Shown here piece by piece: positions 1 through 8,627 of a DNA stretch of 37,664 bases. Position 1 is the first letter of the stretch. Every line of letters starts with the position of its first letter. A program made the translations under genes and the position numbers. The notes below the pieces were generated by a model that saw only the letters and a program-made list of their open reading frames with translations, did no database searches and was not told the DNA's origin. This DNA is from Solirubrobacterales bacterium (GTDB taxonomy: Bacteria > Actinomycetota > Thermoleophilia > Solirubrobacterales > 70-9). The stretch lies in assembly GCA_017304845.1 (NCBI GenBank), contig JAFKLL010000030.1:1-37664 (forward strand), written 5' to 3'.

Positions 1-510
1 CAGGCGACCGCGATCGCCGACGTGGCGGCCGCCCGCTCGCAGCACATGCTGGAGACCGGCGAGTACGTCAACGTGATCGGTGACGGCGGCATGCGCACCG
101 GTGGCGACATCTCGAAGGCGATCGCCTGTGGCGCCGATGCCGTGATGATCGGTTCGCCCCTGGCCCGCGCCAAGGAAGCTCCCGGCCGCGGCTACCACTG
201 GGGCATGGCGACCTTCCACTCGTCGCTGCCGCGCGGCACCCGGGTCACCACCGTCCAGGACGGCACCATGGAGGAGATCCTCCTCGGCCCGGCCCACGAG
301 AACGACGGCACCTTCAACCTGATGGGGGCGCTTCGCACCTCGATGGCCACCACCGGCTACGAGGACATCCGCTCCTTCCAGCGGGCCGAGATGATGATCG
401 CCCCGGCGCTCATGACCGAAGGCAAGAAGCTCCAGACGGAGCAGGCCGTCGGCATGGGGTCCAACGGGCGTGCCGCCGTTTCGGCGGGAGTCGGGGTGGC
501 CGACGACTGA
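1..510 (+). CDS. GuaB3-type IMP dehydrogenase-related protein (3' part only)
   Basis: The frame is open from the first base, so the 5' part lies outside the window; about 169 C-terminal residues are visible. The sequence shows the end of an IMPDH/GMPR TIM barrel: a [10 protein letters not shown] phosphate-binding loop, then [11 protein letters not shown], then a segment with [14 protein letters not shown] and a TMEEILLGP motif. These match the actinobacterial GuaB3 branch better than classical GuaB. Classical GuaB oxidises IMP to XMP; the role of GuaB3 is less settled. After the usual family end (SFQRAEMM) there is an extra tail of roughly 35 Gly/Ala-rich residues. The stop overlaps the guaA start (ATGA), so the two genes are translationally coupled in a guanine nucleotide operon. 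Confidence 0.85.
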   Translation, partial: QATAIADVAAARSQHMLETGEYVNVIGDGGMRTGGDISKAIACGADAVMIGSPLARAKEAPGRGYHWGMATFHSSLPRGTRVTTVQDGTMEEILLGPAHENDGTFNLMGALRTSMATTGYEDIRSFQRAEMMIAPALMTEGKKLQTEQAVGMGSNGRAAVSAGVGVADD

Positions 511-2057
511 TGTCGGCCGCCACAACTGAGGAAGTACTGGTCCTCGACTTCGGGGGCCAGTACTCCCAGCTCATCGCGCGCCGCATCAGGGAATGCGGCG
601 TTTTTGCCGAACTGCTGCCGGCTTCGACCGGGCTCGAGCAGATCGAGGCACGGAAGCCGAAGGCCCTGGTGCTCTCCGGCGGCCCCGCCTCGGTCTACGA
701 CCCGGGCGCCCCGGAGTTCCCCGAGCGGCTGACCACGCTCGGGATCCCGGTGCTGGGCATCTGTTACGGCATGCAGGCGATGGCGCATGCCCTCGGCGGC
801 AAGGTCGAGGGCGCCGAGGCGGGCGAGTTCGGGCGCACCGATCTCACCGTCACCGGCAACGGCGGCACCCTGCTCGGCGGGCTGCCGACCGAGCAGACCT
901 GCTGGATGAGCCACCGGGACTCGGTCTTCGAGGCCCCGGAGGGCTTCACCCCGATCGCCTCGACCCCGGGCTCCCCGGTCGCCGCCCTGGAGTCGCCCGA
1001 GAAGGGCCTCTACGGCATCCAGTTCCACCCCGAGGTGGTCCACACCCCCTACGGGACCGAGGTCCTCAAGCGCTTCCTGCGCGAGGTGGCCGGCTGCGTC
1101 GAGCAGTGGAGCGCCGCCTCGGTGGTCACCGAGCAGATCACGGCGATCCGCGAGCAGATCGGCGACGGCAAGGCGATCTGCGGCCTCTCCGGCGGGGTCG
1201 ATTCCAGCGTCGCCGCGAAGCTGGTCCACGAGGCGATCGGCGATCGCCTGACCTGCGTCTTCGTCGACCACGGCCTGATGCGCATGAACGAGGCCGAGCA
1301 GGTGGTCGAGGACTTCCAGCACTTCGGCATCCCCCTGGTCCACGTCGACGCCGAGGAGCGCTTCCTGAGCAAGCTGGCCGGGGTCACCGATCCCGAGACC
1401 AAGCGCAAGATCATCGGCGAGGAGTTCATCCGGGTCTTCGAGGAGGAGGCCGCCAAGATCGAGGGCGCCGACTTCCTGGTCCAGGGCACGCTCTACTCGG
1501 ACGTGATCGAGTCCGGCGGCTCCGACCACGCGGCGACGATCAAGTCGCACCACAACGTCGGCGGCCTGCCGGAGGATCTCCAGTTCGAGCTGGTCGAGCC
1601 GCTCCGGATGCTGTTCAAGGACGAGGTCCGCGCGGTCGGAACCGAGCTCGAGCTGCCGGACCGCATGGTCTGGCGCCAGCCCTTCCCGGGCCCCGGTCTC
1701 GGCATCCGCATCGTCGGCGGCGAGGTCAACAAGGAGCGCCTGGACATCCTGCGCCAGGCCGATCACATCCTCCACGAGGAGGTCGGCGGGGCCAACATGT
1801 ACCGCGACCTCTGGCAGTTCTTCTGCGTGCTGCCGGTGATCCGCTCGGTCGGCGTCCAGGGCGACGGCCGCACCTACGCCTACCCGGTGATCATCCGCGC
1901 CGTCACCTCGAAGGACGCGATGACCGCCGACTGGGCCCGGATCCCGTACGACGTGCTCGAGAAGGTCTCGAACCGGATCATCAACGAGGTGGCCGGAGTC
2001 AACCGCGTCGCCTACGACATCACCAGCAAGCCCCCCGGCACCATCGAGTGGGAATGA
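510..2057 (+). CDS. guaA: GMP synthase (glutamine-hydrolysing)
   Basis: Converts XMP, ATP and glutamine to GMP in the cytosol, the last step of guanine nucleotide synthesis. The 515-residue length is normal for GuaA. The N-terminal class I glutamine amidotransferase domain has the nucleophile Cys85 in GICYGMQ and the His173/Glu175 pair in FHPEV. The ATP-pyrophosphatase domain follows with the PP-loop SGGVDSS at residues 227-233. The C-terminal dimerisation domain ends with the typical KPPGTIEWE. The ATG start overlaps the stop of the upstream GuaB3-type gene by one base. Downstream is a short gap filled by a palindromic repeat. Confidence 0.97.
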   Translation: MSAATTEEVLVLDFGGQYSQLIARRIRECGVFAELLPASTGLEQIEARKPKALVLSGGPASVYDPGAPEFPERLTTLGIPVLGICYGMQAMAHALGGKVEGAEAGEFGRTDLTVTGNGGTLLGGLPTEQTCWMSHRDSVFEAPEGFTPIASTPGSPVAALESPEKGLYGIQFHPEVVHTPYGTEVLKRFLREVAGCVEQWSAASVVTEQITAIREQIGDGKAICGLSGGVDSSVAAKLVHEAIGDRLTCVFVDHGLMRMNEAEQVVEDFQHFGIPLVHVDAEERFLSKLAGVTDPETKRKIIGEEFIRVFEEEAAKIEGADFLVQGTLYSDVIESGGSDHAATIKSHHNVGGLPEDLQFELVEPLRMLFKDEVRAVGTELELPDRMVWRQPFPGPGLGIRIVGGEVNKERLDILRQADHILHEEVGGANMYRDLWQFFCVLPVIRSVGVQGDGRTYAYPVIIRAVTSKDAMTADWARIPYDVLEKVSNRIINEVAGVNRVAYDITSKPPGTIEWE

Positions 2058-2059
2058 CA

Positions 2060-2113
2060 GCCCGCGAGATGCGGATTCGCGCCACATAGCGCACCGATTC
2101 TGCATCTCGCGCC
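2060..2113 (+). repeat. Palindromic intergenic repeat, copy 1
   Basis: A 54-bp imperfect palindrome begins three bases after the guaA stop. Its arms are GCCCGCGAGATGC on the left and GCATCTCGCG on the right. The asymmetric core CGCCACATAGCGCACC is shared exactly with copies at 19056-19112 and 20141-20195. The asymmetric core gives the element a direction; this copy is in the forward direction. Its right arm ends about 11 bases before the predicted -10 element of kup. It could fold as a hairpin in RNA, but it lacks a U-tract. Confidence 0.85.
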
Positions 2114-2124
2114 GCTGAGCGCCG

Positions 2125-2130
2125 TAGGCT
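2125..2130 (+). promoter_or_regulatory. Predicted -10 element for a leaderless kup transcript
   Basis: TAGGCT matches the TANNNT -10 pattern. It ends seven bases before the kup ATG, so transcription would begin at or next to the start codon. No Shine-Dalgarno sequence is visible there, which fits a leaderless mRNA. No clear -35 hexamer is seen; that region is occupied by the right arm of the repeat. Confidence 0.45.
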
Positions 2131-2137
2131 CGGTCGG

Positions 2138-4057
2138 ATGGGCCGGAAGCGCACAGCCGTCGCGGGTCCCGGCGCGCCCGCCATGGGCGTCCTGGTCCTC
2201 GGCGCGCTCGGCGTCGTCTTCGGTGACATCGGGACCAGCCCGCTCTACGCGCTCCAGGCCGTGTTCGCGGCCGACCACGGCGCCGTCAAGCCGACCGAGG
2301 GCGATGTCTACGGGGTGATCTCGCTCGTCTTCTGGACGATCACCCTGATCGTCTCGGTCAAGTTCGTGACCTTCATCATGCGGGCCGACAACCAGGGGGA
2401 GGGCGGGATCATGGCCCTCATCGCCCTGGTCCAGAGAGCCCACCTCGGCAACCGCCGGGTGAAGGCGCTGCTGGTCGCGGCCGGGCTGGTCGGGGTGGCC
2501 CTGTTCTACGGCGACGGCATGATCACGCCGGCGATCTCCGTGCTCTCCGCGGTCGAAGGGGTGGAGGTGTCGAGCCCGGGCCTGTCCGGGGCGGTGATCC
2601 CGATCACGATCGTGATCCTGACCCTGCTCTTCGCGCTCCAACGCTTCGGCACCCGCGTGATCGGCCGGATGTTCGGGCCGGTGATGGCGGTCTGGTTCCT
2701 GGTGATCGGCCTCGCCGGCCTGGTCCGGGTGATCGGCGACCCGGAGATCCTGAGCGCCCTCCTGCCCAGTCGCGGGGTCGACTTCTTCACCGCCCACCCG
2801 GGGATCGCCTTCATCTCCCTGGGCGCGATCGTGCTCACCATCACCGGCGCCGAGGCGCTCTACGCGGACATGGGCCACTTCGGGCGGGAGCCGATCAAGC
2901 GGGCCTGGTTCCTGCTCGTCTTCCCGGCGCTGACGCTCAACTACCTCGGCCAGGGATCGCTGATCGTCTCCCAGCCGGAGACGATCGCCAACCCGTTCTT
3001 CCACCTCTTCCCGGACTGGTCTCATCTGCCGATGGTGGTGCTGGCCACAGCGGCCACCGTGATCGCCTCGCAGGCCGTGATCTCGGGCGCCTTCTCGGTC
3101 ACCCGCCAGGCGGTCCAGCTCGGCTTCCTGCCGCGGCTCACGGTCCGCCAGACGGCGCCGGAGGAGATCGGTCAGATCTACGTCCCGGCGGTCAACTGGA
3201 TCCTCTTTCCGGCCGTCTTGCTGCTGGTCGTCGGGTTCCGCTCCTCCACCAACCTCGCCGCCGCCTACGGCATCGCGGTGATCGGCACTCTGACCATCGA
3301 CACGTTGCTCTTCCTGGTCGTGGCCCGGTCGCTGTGGCGCCGGCCCCTGTGGCTCGTCCTGATCGGCGGGGCCTGCTTCCTGACCGTCGATCTCGCCTTC
3401 TTCTCGGCCAGCCTGACCAAGGTCCTCCACGGTGGCTGGTTCCCGCTGCTGGTCGCCGCCATCGCCTTCACCCTGCTCGCGACCTGGGCCCGCGGGCACG
3501 AGGTGACGACCAGGATCAGGGTCGAGGAGGAAGGCCCCCTGAGGGATTTCGTCGCCGAGGTGCGGGACGAGTCCCGACGGGCCACGCGGGTGCCGGGCAC
3601 CGCGATCTACCTCAACTCCCGCCGCCACACGACGCCGCTGGCGCTGCGCAACGGCCTGGTCCGCGATCACGTGATCCACGAACAGGTGGTGGTGCTGACC
3701 GTGCTCACCACCCGGATGCCGTACAGCTCTCCCGACCGCCGCCTCACCCTGGAGGAGAGCAGCGATCCGAGCGTCGGGATCGTCCACCTGACCGCCCATC
3801 TCGGCTTCATGGAGACACCGGACGTCCCCGCTCTGCTGGCGGTCGGCAACCGGCTCGGCGAGTGGGAGCCGATCGACCTCGACGGCGCCTACTACTACCT
3901 CTCCTCGGTGATCACGACGCCGGGGGGGACCAGCCACATGGCGCGCTGGCGAAAGCGCCTGTTCAGCACCATGGCCCGCAACGCGTCGGACCCGGTCGCC
4001 TTCTTCCGACTGCCGGCCACCCGGACCGTGATCGAAGGCTCCGAGATCCTGATCTAG
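2138..4057 (+). CDS. kup: KUP-family potassium uptake protein
   Basis: A 639-residue inner-membrane potassium/proton symporter. It has the family signature GDIGTSPLYAL at residues 29-39 in the first membrane segment, followed by NQGEGGIMALIALVQ, GDGMITPAISVLSAVEG and GAEALYADMGHFG, all diagnostic of KUP/HAK/KT transporters. About twelve membrane segments are followed by a soluble C-terminal domain from roughly residue 460 that ends in a beta-rich region (ITTPGGTSHMARWRKRLF), as in family members. The ATG start is seven bases after a TAGGCT -10-like element and has no Shine-Dalgarno sequence. Kup is a frequent c-di-AMP target in Gram-positives, but no riboswitch is present in the short upstream gap. 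Confidence 0.95.
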   Translation: MGRKRTAVAGPGAPAMGVLVLGALGVVFGDIGTSPLYALQAVFAADHGAVKPTEGDVYGVISLVFWTITLIVSVKFVTFIMRADNQGEGGIMALIALVQRAHLGNRRVKALLVAAGLVGVALFYGDGMITPAISVLSAVEGVEVSSPGLSGAVIPITIVILTLLFALQRFGTRVIGRMFGPVMAVWFLVIGLAGLVRVIGDPEILSALLPSRGVDFFTAHPGIAFISLGAIVLTITGAEALYADMGHFGREPIKRAWFLLVFPALTLNYLGQGSLIVSQPETIANPFFHLFPDWSHLPMVVLATAATVIASQAVISGAFSVTRQAVQLGFLPRLTVRQTAPEEIGQIYVPAVNWILFPAVLLLVVGFRSSTNLAAAYGIAVIGTLTIDTLLFLVVARSLWRRPLWLVLIGGACFLTVDLAFFSASLTKVLHGGWFPLLVAAIAFTLLATWARGHEVTTRIRVEEEGPLRDFVAEVRDESRRATRVPGTAIYLNSRRHTTPLALRNGLVRDHVIHEQVVVLTVLTTRMPYSSPDRRLTLEESSDPSVGIVHLTAHLGFMETPDVPALLAVGNRLGEWEPIDLDGAYYYLSSVITTPGGTSHMARWRKRLFSTMARNASDPVAFFRLPATRTVIEGSEILI

Positions 4058-4063
4058 CTGGAG

Positions 4064-4069
4064 TAGGGT
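4064..4069 (+). promoter_or_regulatory. Predicted -10 element before the DUF318 permease gene
   Basis: TAGGGT lies seven bases upstream of the TTG start at 4077, in a gap of only 19 bases after kup. The spacing suits a leaderless transcript. Independent transcription from kup is therefore possible, although read-through from kup is equally plausible. Confidence 0.4.
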
Positions 4070-4076
4070 CTACGGG

Positions 4077-5123
4077 TTGGCGGGACCGACCCTCGAACAC
4101 ACTGAACGGGCCCCGGGGCGCGTCCCGATCTGGGCGCTCGCGGCCGTCTTCTGGCTGGTGATACTCGTCGCCGGCCTGCTCAAGGAGGTCGACTTCCAGC
4201 GGTTCGACCGCGTGGCTACGTTCGGGATCACCTTCGCCTCGATCGTGATCGAGGCCCTGCCCTTCATCCTGATCGGCTCGATGGTCTCGGCGGCGATGGC
4301 GGTCTACGTCCCGGACCGCTTCTTCGCCCGCATCGCGGCGCTTCCCCGGGCGCTGCAGGTGCCCGGGGCGACCCTGGCCGGATTCGCCTTCCCGGTCTGC
4401 GAGTGCGGCTCGGTGCCGGTGGGGAGGCGGCTGATCGTCAGCGGCATCGCGCCCGCCGCCGCGCTCGGGTTCATGTTCGCGGCGCAGGTCCTGAACCCGG
4501 TCGTGCTCGTCTCCACCTGGGTGGCTTACGGAGGTGGCGCCGCGGGTCTCGAGATGACTCTCGGACGGGCCGTGCTCGGCTTCATCGTGGCGATGGTCGC
4601 CGGCCTGGCCGTGTCGCGCGGCGGCTCGGCGGTGTTGAAGGGCGGGGACGAGGCCTGTGAGCACCCGGGCCACGGTCACGGCCACGAGCACGTTCACGCC
4701 GACCCCGCGGCCGGATGGCGTCCCCGGCTCAACGAGTACCTCGGGCACATGGCCACGGACCTGCTCTTCATGGCCCGCTTCCTCGTGCTCGGCGCCGCGG
4801 TCTCGGCCCTGATGCAGACCTTCATCCCCCAGCAGATCATCGGCGGCATCGCGGGCACCGTCGTGCTGGGCACGCTGACCCTGATGGCCATGGCCTTCGT
4901 GCTTTCGCTCTGTTCCGAGGCCGACGCCTTCGTCGCGGTCTCCTTCACCGCCTTCCCGCGGGCCTCCCAACTTGCCTTCCTGGTCTTCGGCCCGATTCTC
5001 GACGCGAAGCTCGCGGCGCTGTACGGGGCGACCTTCCGGCGCGATTTCGTGCCCCGGCTGCTGGTCGCCGTGGTGCCTCTGGTCCTGGTCGGGACCGCCT
5101 TGTTCGGTCGGGTGTTCGAGTGA
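4077..5123 (+). CDS. DUF318-type permease (predicted metal-related permease)
   Basis: A 348-residue polytopic membrane protein of the predicted permease family DUF318 (YraQ/ArsP-like). The conserved motif FPVCECGSVPVGRRL carries Cys108 and Cys110, and the second half has the matching SLCSEADAFVA motif. A His-rich cytosolic or periplasmic loop at residues 193-207 (CEHPGHGHGHEHVHA) separates the two membrane halves and probably binds metal. The start is TTG; no Shine-Dalgarno sequence is visible and a TAGGGT element sits seven bases upstream. The stop overlaps the GTG of the next gene. This gene pair recurs in bacteria and its substrate is unproven. The zinc genes 2 kb downstream suggest a metal, which is inference. 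Confidence 0.85.
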   Translation: MAGPTLEHTERAPGRVPIWALAAVFWLVILVAGLLKEVDFQRFDRVATFGITFASIVIEALPFILIGSMVSAAMAVYVPDRFFARIAALPRALQVPGATLAGFAFPVCECGSVPVGRRLIVSGIAPAAALGFMFAAQVLNPVVLVSTWVAYGGGAAGLEMTLGRAVLGFIVAMVAGLAVSRGGSAVLKGGDEACEHPGHGHGHEHVHADPAAGWRPRLNEYLGHMATDLLFMARFLVLGAAVSALMQTFIPQQIIGGIAGTVVLGTLTLMAMAFVLSLCSEADAFVAVSFTAFPRASQLAFLVFGPILDAKLAALYGATFRRDFVPRLLVAVVPLVLVGTALFGRVFE

Positions 5124-5839
5124 GCCTGAGCATCCGCAACCTGAGGCTGCTGGTGATGGGCGTCTGGGCCGCCTTCCTGGCATGGCTGCTGATCAGCGAC
5201 AACGTGCTGAGGTATCTCGGCCCGCACACGGTCTGGGTCGTGAAGTTCGGAGCGGTCGGCCTCACCCTGGCGACGATCGCCTACGCCTGGGTGAGCCAGG
5301 GCGGGGCGGACGAGCGGGCCGCCGTCACACGGTCGCAGGCGGCCGGCCTGGTCGCCCTGCTGCTGCCGGTCGCGATCGGGTTCATGATGTCGAACGTCTC
5401 GCTGGGGGCGCTGGCGGCGTCGAACAAGCTCGCCTCGCGCGGGGTCGACATGGCCGAGCTGGCCCGCTCACTCGCCTCCGGGTCGGACGAGGTCTCCTTC
5501 CTCCAGATCGCGGGTGCGGGGAAGGACTCCTCGCTGAGGAGCGAGTACGGCCTGAAGGAAGGCTCCTCGGTAGCCGTGACCGGGTTGGTGATGAAGCCAT
5601 CTTCGACCCCGAAGGGAACCTTCGAGCTGGGCCGCTTCTACATCACCTGCTGCATCGCCGATGCGCTCCCGGTCTCGGTGCCGGTCGATCCGAAGCTGAT
5701 CGGCGGCGGCCCCTACCAGGAGAACCAGTGGCTCACGGTCGACGGGGTGCTGGACTCGTCAGGGCAGGGATTCGAGATCGAGGCGACGGAGATCAAGCCG
5801 ATCCCGCAGCCGAAGGATCCATACCTCTCTTTCAAATAG
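5120..5839 (+). CDS. TIGR03943-family membrane protein (YcgQ-like)
   Basis: A 239-residue protein that usually accompanies DUF318 permeases. Two N-terminal membrane hairpins (about residues 8-25 and 37-55) and a third hydrophobic segment near 75-95 precede a soluble domain. That domain has the family motif GRFYITCCIADALPVSVPV with a Cys-Cys pair, followed by a beta-rich end (WLTVDGVLD, EIKPIPQPKDPY). I chose the GTG at 5120 because it overlaps the permease stop (GTGA) and gives the usual family length. The frame is open further upstream, but that part is out of frame with the permease and is not protein-like. Function is unknown; the pair probably forms one transport complex. Confidence 0.85.
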   Translation: MSLSIRNLRLLVMGVWAAFLAWLLISDNVLRYLGPHTVWVVKFGAVGLTLATIAYAWVSQGGADERAAVTRSQAAGLVALLLPVAIGFMMSNVSLGALAASNKLASRGVDMAELARSLASGSDEVSFLQIAGAGKDSSLRSEYGLKEGSSVAVTGLVMKPSSTPKGTFELGRFYITCCIADALPVSVPVDPKLIGGGPYQENQWLTVDGVLDSSGQGFEIEATEIKPIPQPKDPYLSFK

Positions 5840-5854
5840 GCGCCCCCGAAGTGG

Positions 5855-5860
5855 TACGGT
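5855..5860 (+). promoter_or_regulatory. Predicted -10 element of the toxin-antitoxin operon
   Basis: TACGGT ends six bases before the antitoxin ATG at 5867, the geometry of a leaderless promoter. A TTCAAA hexamer at 5831-5836 lies 18 bases upstream and could serve as a weak -35. Antitoxins of this class usually repress their own promoter. Confidence 0.4.
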
Positions 5861-5866
5861 GAGAGA

Positions 5867-6175
5867 ATGGCCCACAAAGAGAGATCGTCCCGCAGGCGCA
5901 ACGAGGTGGTACTCGGAGATCGGGGGCGAATCGTGTTGCCGGCAGGTCTCCGGCGGGAGTTGGGTCTGAAGCCGGGGAGTCGCTTCGCCATCGACACCGA
6001 AGCCGACGGAACGGTCCGGCTCCGCCCCTACGCGGCGATCGCCCGGGCGAGCATGGGCATATTGGCCGACATCGCACCTCCTGACGTGTCCTTGGTCGAC
6101 GAGTTGATCGCCGAACGCCGACGCGAGGCGAAGCGCGAAGAGGAACGCTTCAAGCCGTTCACCGAGTCCGAATGA
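5867..6175 (+). CDS. AbrB/SpoVT-type antitoxin
   Basis: A 102-residue protein with a swapped-hairpin AbrB DNA-binding domain at about residues 12-55. The pattern VVLGDRGRIVLPAGLRRELGLKPGSRF is typical of VapB/MazE-like antitoxins. The charged C-terminal half (LIAERRREAKREEERFKPF) probably wraps the toxin. Its stop overlaps the toxin start by ATGA, as in most type II modules. It should neutralise the PIN-domain nuclease encoded next and repress the shared promoter. The gene sits 27 bases after the TIGR03943 gene, and the module separates two blocks of metal-related genes. Confidence 0.85.
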   Translation: MAHKERSSRRRNEVVLGDRGRIVLPAGLRRELGLKPGSRFAIDTEADGTVRLRPYAAIARASMGILADIAPPDVSLVDELIAERRREAKREEERFKPFTESE

Positions 6176-6579
6176 CCGAGGAGGAAGTCGTCCTCGACGC
6201 ATCCGCCTTCCTGGCTTATCTGCGAGAGGAGCCCGGAGGGGAAGTCGTCGCAAAGGCGCTCGAAGGCGGCGCGGTCATCTCCACGGTCAATCTGGCGGAG
6301 GTGTTCACCCGGGTCGGAGAGGACGGATGGGAGCCGGATGCCTTCGCGGAGGAGTTGATCGAACGGGGAACTCTTCATGGGGCGCTGCTGGTCGATGAGT
6401 TCACCTACGACGACTCGATCGAGGCGGCTCGGCTGCGGCAGCCGACCCATCACCTCGGCCTCTCGCTCGCCGACCGGGCCTGTCTCGCCCTGGCCCGGCG
6501 GCTGGAGTTCCCCGTCCTGACCGCCGATTCGGCCTGGTCGGGACTGGACCTCGACGTCGAGATCCGACTGATCCGCTAG
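6172..6579 (+). CDS. PIN-domain ribonuclease toxin (VapC-type)
   Basis: A 135-residue PIN-domain protein. The four acidic metal ligands expected for VapC are present: Asp9 (VVLDASAFL), Glu43 (NLAEV), Asp101 (SLADRACLALA) and Asp119 (LTADSAW). VapC toxins cleave tRNA or rRNA to arrest translation; the RNA target here cannot be read from sequence. The ATG overlaps the antitoxin stop. The gene ends seven bases before the convergent zur gene, and no terminator is visible between them. All catalytic residues are intact, so the module is likely functional. Confidence 0.88.
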   Translation: MTEEEVVLDASAFLAYLREEPGGEVVAKALEGGAVISTVNLAEVFTRVGEDGWEPDAFAEELIERGTLHGALLVDEFTYDDSIEAARLRQPTHHLGLSLADRACLALARRLEFPVLTADSAWSGLDLDVEIRLIR

Positions 6580-6586
6580 CTCGGGC

Positions 6587-7009
6587 TCAGGAGCAGTCCG
6601 CGCAGTGGCCGTGGAGGGTCACTTCGTGAGTCTCGAGCTTGAAGCCCTTGCGGTGGATGTCGTGGATCGCGTCCTCGAGCGCCTCGTCCTCGAAGGGCTC
6701 GACCTTGCCGCAGTCGTCGCAGACGATGTGGTGATGATGATGGCCGGAGGGCTCGAGCTTCTCGTAGCCGAAGGCGGAGCCGCCCAGGTCGACCTTGTGG
6801 ACCAGGCCCAGCTCCTCCAGCTGCTCGATCGCGCGGTAGACGGTCGCCCGTCCGACCCCGTCGAGGGCGGCGTCGATCTGGAGGGCGGTGATCGCGCAGC
6901 TCTGCTCGGCGAGCAGCTCGATCACTCGCTGGCGCGGGGTGCTGCGGCGCAGACCGGCGTCGGCGATCAGCCGCGCGGCGTACTCGGACCATTCGTTCTC
7001 TTCGCTCAT
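6587..7009 (-). CDS. zur: Fur-family zinc-responsive repressor (Zur-type)
   Basis: A 140-residue Fur-family regulator. The N-terminal winged helix (about residues 10-80) carries TPRQRVIELLAEQ and GRATVYRAIEQLEELGLV. The dimerisation domain has a five-His run at residues 90-94, the structural zinc cysteines Cys97/Cys100 and Cys136/Cys139, and further His residues (HEVTLHGH). It is the last gene of the minus-strand zinc transport operon, its ATG overlapping the permease stop. Location next to Znu-type genes and Zur-like palindromes at 10477-10538 favours zinc over iron or manganese. The frame is open upstream of the ATG, but that stretch is antisense-phase translation of the permease gene. Confidence 0.9.
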   Translation of the reverse strand: MSEENEWSEYAARLIADAGLRRSTPRQRVIELLAEQSCAITALQIDAALDGVGRATVYRAIEQLEELGLVHKVDLGGSAFGYEKLEPSGHHHHHIVCDDCGKVEPFEDEALEDAIHDIHRKGFKLETHEVTLHGHCADCS

Positions 7010-7878
7010 GAGCGAGCTCCTTCCGGTCGGGTGGGGAGGCCGGGCGGCAGCGAACGCCGGCGAATGCGATCCCTGAGCGCGGCGAAGGTGGCGGCGGCGA
7101 GGTAGGCGACGAGGAGGCAGGAGACCACGGCGGCCCCGGCCGCCACCCGCGCGTGGAACGAGAGGTAGAGGCCGGCGATGCCGCTCACCAGGGCGATCCC
7201 GACGCTGAGGGAGATCATCGTCGACATGCGATCGGTCAGGACCCGGGCCGCCGCCGCTGGGCCGACCAGGATCGCTGCGACCAACAGGTTGCCGAGGCCC
7301 TGGACGCCGACCAGCACGGTGACCGCGACCAGGGTGAGCAGCAGCGCCCGGACCAGGGCGGGGGAGATGCCTCCCGGGCCGGCGGCGGAAGGGTCGAAGC
7401 CGATCGCCAGGAGCCGGTCGTGGAAGAGCCAGAGGACGGCCAGGACCGCGGCGGCGATCAGCCCGGTGACGACCAGGTCGGAATCCTTGACCCCGAGCGG
7501 ATCGCCGAAGAGCAGGGCCTGGATACCCGGCGGGCTGTCGGGGGAGAGGGCCAGGAGCACGCCGAGGCCGAACAGGGTGGTGACGACGACGGCGATCGCG
7601 GTGTCGTCCGAGTCGGGGGTGAGGCGTCCGATCACCGCGATCACGAGCCCGGCCAGCACGATGCCGATCGCCCCGCCCATGAGCAGCGGCAGCCCGAGCA
7701 GGGCCGCCCCGACCAGCCCGGGGAACATGCCGTGGGCGAGCGACTCGGCGCTGTAGGAGATCTCGTAGAGCACCACCCAGCAGCCGACCGCGCCGCCGAC
7801 CGCGCCGAGGATCGCGATCTCGGTCAGGGCCCGCAGGGTGATCCCGTGGGCGAGAGGATCGGTCAGCCACTCGATCAA
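7006..7878 (-). CDS. Zinc/manganese ABC transporter permease (ZnuB-type)
   Basis: A 290-residue inner-membrane permease of the ABC-3 family with about eight hydrophobic segments. Family landmarks include SYSAESLAHGMFPGLVGAALLG, DSDDTAIAVVVTTLFGLGVLL and GNLLVAAILVGPAAAARVLTDR. I chose TTG at 7878 because it overlaps the ATPase stop (TTGA) and follows GGGGAGGG at Shine-Dalgarno distance; the residues after it begin IEWLTDPLAHGITLRAL, as in ZnuB proteins. It is the second permease of the operon, because another permease domain is fused to the binding protein. The two would form a heterodimeric channel, or they may serve alternative complexes. Confidence 0.9.
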   Translation of the reverse strand: MIEWLTDPLAHGITLRALTEIAILGAVGGAVGCWVVLYEISYSAESLAHGMFPGLVGAALLGLPLLMGGAIGIVLAGLVIAVIGRLTPDSDDTAIAVVVTTLFGLGVLLALSPDSPPGIQALLFGDPLGVKDSDLVVTGLIAAAVLAVLWLFHDRLLAIGFDPSAAGPGGISPALVRALLLTLVAVTVLVGVQGLGNLLVAAILVGPAAAARVLTDRMSTMISLSVGIALVSGIAGLYLSFHARVAAGAAVVSCLLVAYLAAATFAALRDRIRRRSLPPGLPTRPEGARS

Positions 7879-8627
7879 TGTCCCTCCCCGTGATGGTGGG
7901 CGGGCAGCACGCCGAGCTGGGGCTGACCCGGGATCTCGACGATGTGGCCGCCGTAGGTGGCTTCGAGCACGGGCTTGCTGATCGCCACCGCCGGGTCGCC
8001 GAAGGAGATCTGCTCGCCGTTCAGGCAGAGGACCAGATCCCATCGCTCGGCCTGCTCGACCTCGTGGGTCGCGATCATCACGGTGCGGCCCGAGGCGGCC
8101 AGGTGGTCGATCAGTTCCTCGAGCCGGTTCTCGTTGGTCGTGTCGAGCCCGGTGAAGGGCTCGTCCATCAGCAGCAGATCGGCGTCAGCGGTCAGCGCCC
8201 GGGCGATCAGGACGCGTTGGCGCTGGCCACCGGAGAGGTCGCCGAAGCGGCGCCCGGCGAGGTCGGAGAGGCCGACCTCGCCCAGGGCCTGGCGGGCCCG
8301 CTCGCGTTCGGCCCGGCCGGGCTTTTTCCACCACGGGAGCCGGGCGAGCGAGCCCATCGTCGCCACGTCCAGCGCGGAGACCGGGTAGTCGAGCCGGGAA
8401 CGGTCGGTCTGAGCGACCGTGGCCGTGCTGACCGTCACCTCGAGCTGCCCGGTGAGCGGGGTGATCTCGCCCAGAAGCGCACGGAAGAGGGTGGTCTTGC
8501 CACCGCCGTTCGGCCCGAGGATCCCCACCCTCGAGCCGGCCGGGATCTCGAACTCGAGGCCGCGGAGCACCGTGCGACCCTCGTATCCGAGCCCGGCATG
8601 GGCGGCGATGACGACCGCTTCAGTCAC
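7875..8627 (-). CDS. Zinc/manganese ABC transporter ATP-binding protein (ZnuC-type)
   Basis: A 250-residue ABC ATPase that energises uptake through the adjacent permeases. Visible motifs are Walker A (GPNGGGKTTL), a Q-loop near VAQTDR, the signature LSGGQRQRVLIARAL, Walker B (LLLMDEPFTGLD) and the switch His in IATHEVEQ. The C-terminus is His-rich (PAHHHGEGH), which suggests metal binding. I prefer GTG at 8627, which lies five bases after GGAGG. A GTG at 8633 overlaps that Shine-Dalgarno sequence and is less likely. The start overlaps the end of the upstream fusion gene by 8 bases and the stop overlaps the next permease start, so the operon is tightly coupled. Confidence 0.92.
   Translation of the reverse strand: MTEAVVIAAHAGLGYEGRTVLRGLEFEIPAGSRVGILGPNGGGKTTLFRALLGEITPLTGQLEVTVSTATVAQTDRSRLDYPVSALDVATMGSLARLPWWKKPGRAERERARQALGEVGLSDLAGRRFGDLSGGQRQRVLIARALTADADLLLMDEPFTGLDTTNENRLEELIDHLAASGRTVMIATHEVEQAERWDLVLCLNGEQISFGDPAVAISKPVLEATYGGHIVEIPGQPQLGVLPAHHHGEGH

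Noticed and set aside
6587..7870. Apparent long fusion of an Arg/Pro-rich protein to Zur
   Set aside because: Only the last 140 residues from the ATG at 7009 are protein-like. The upstream part is the permease gene read in another phase.
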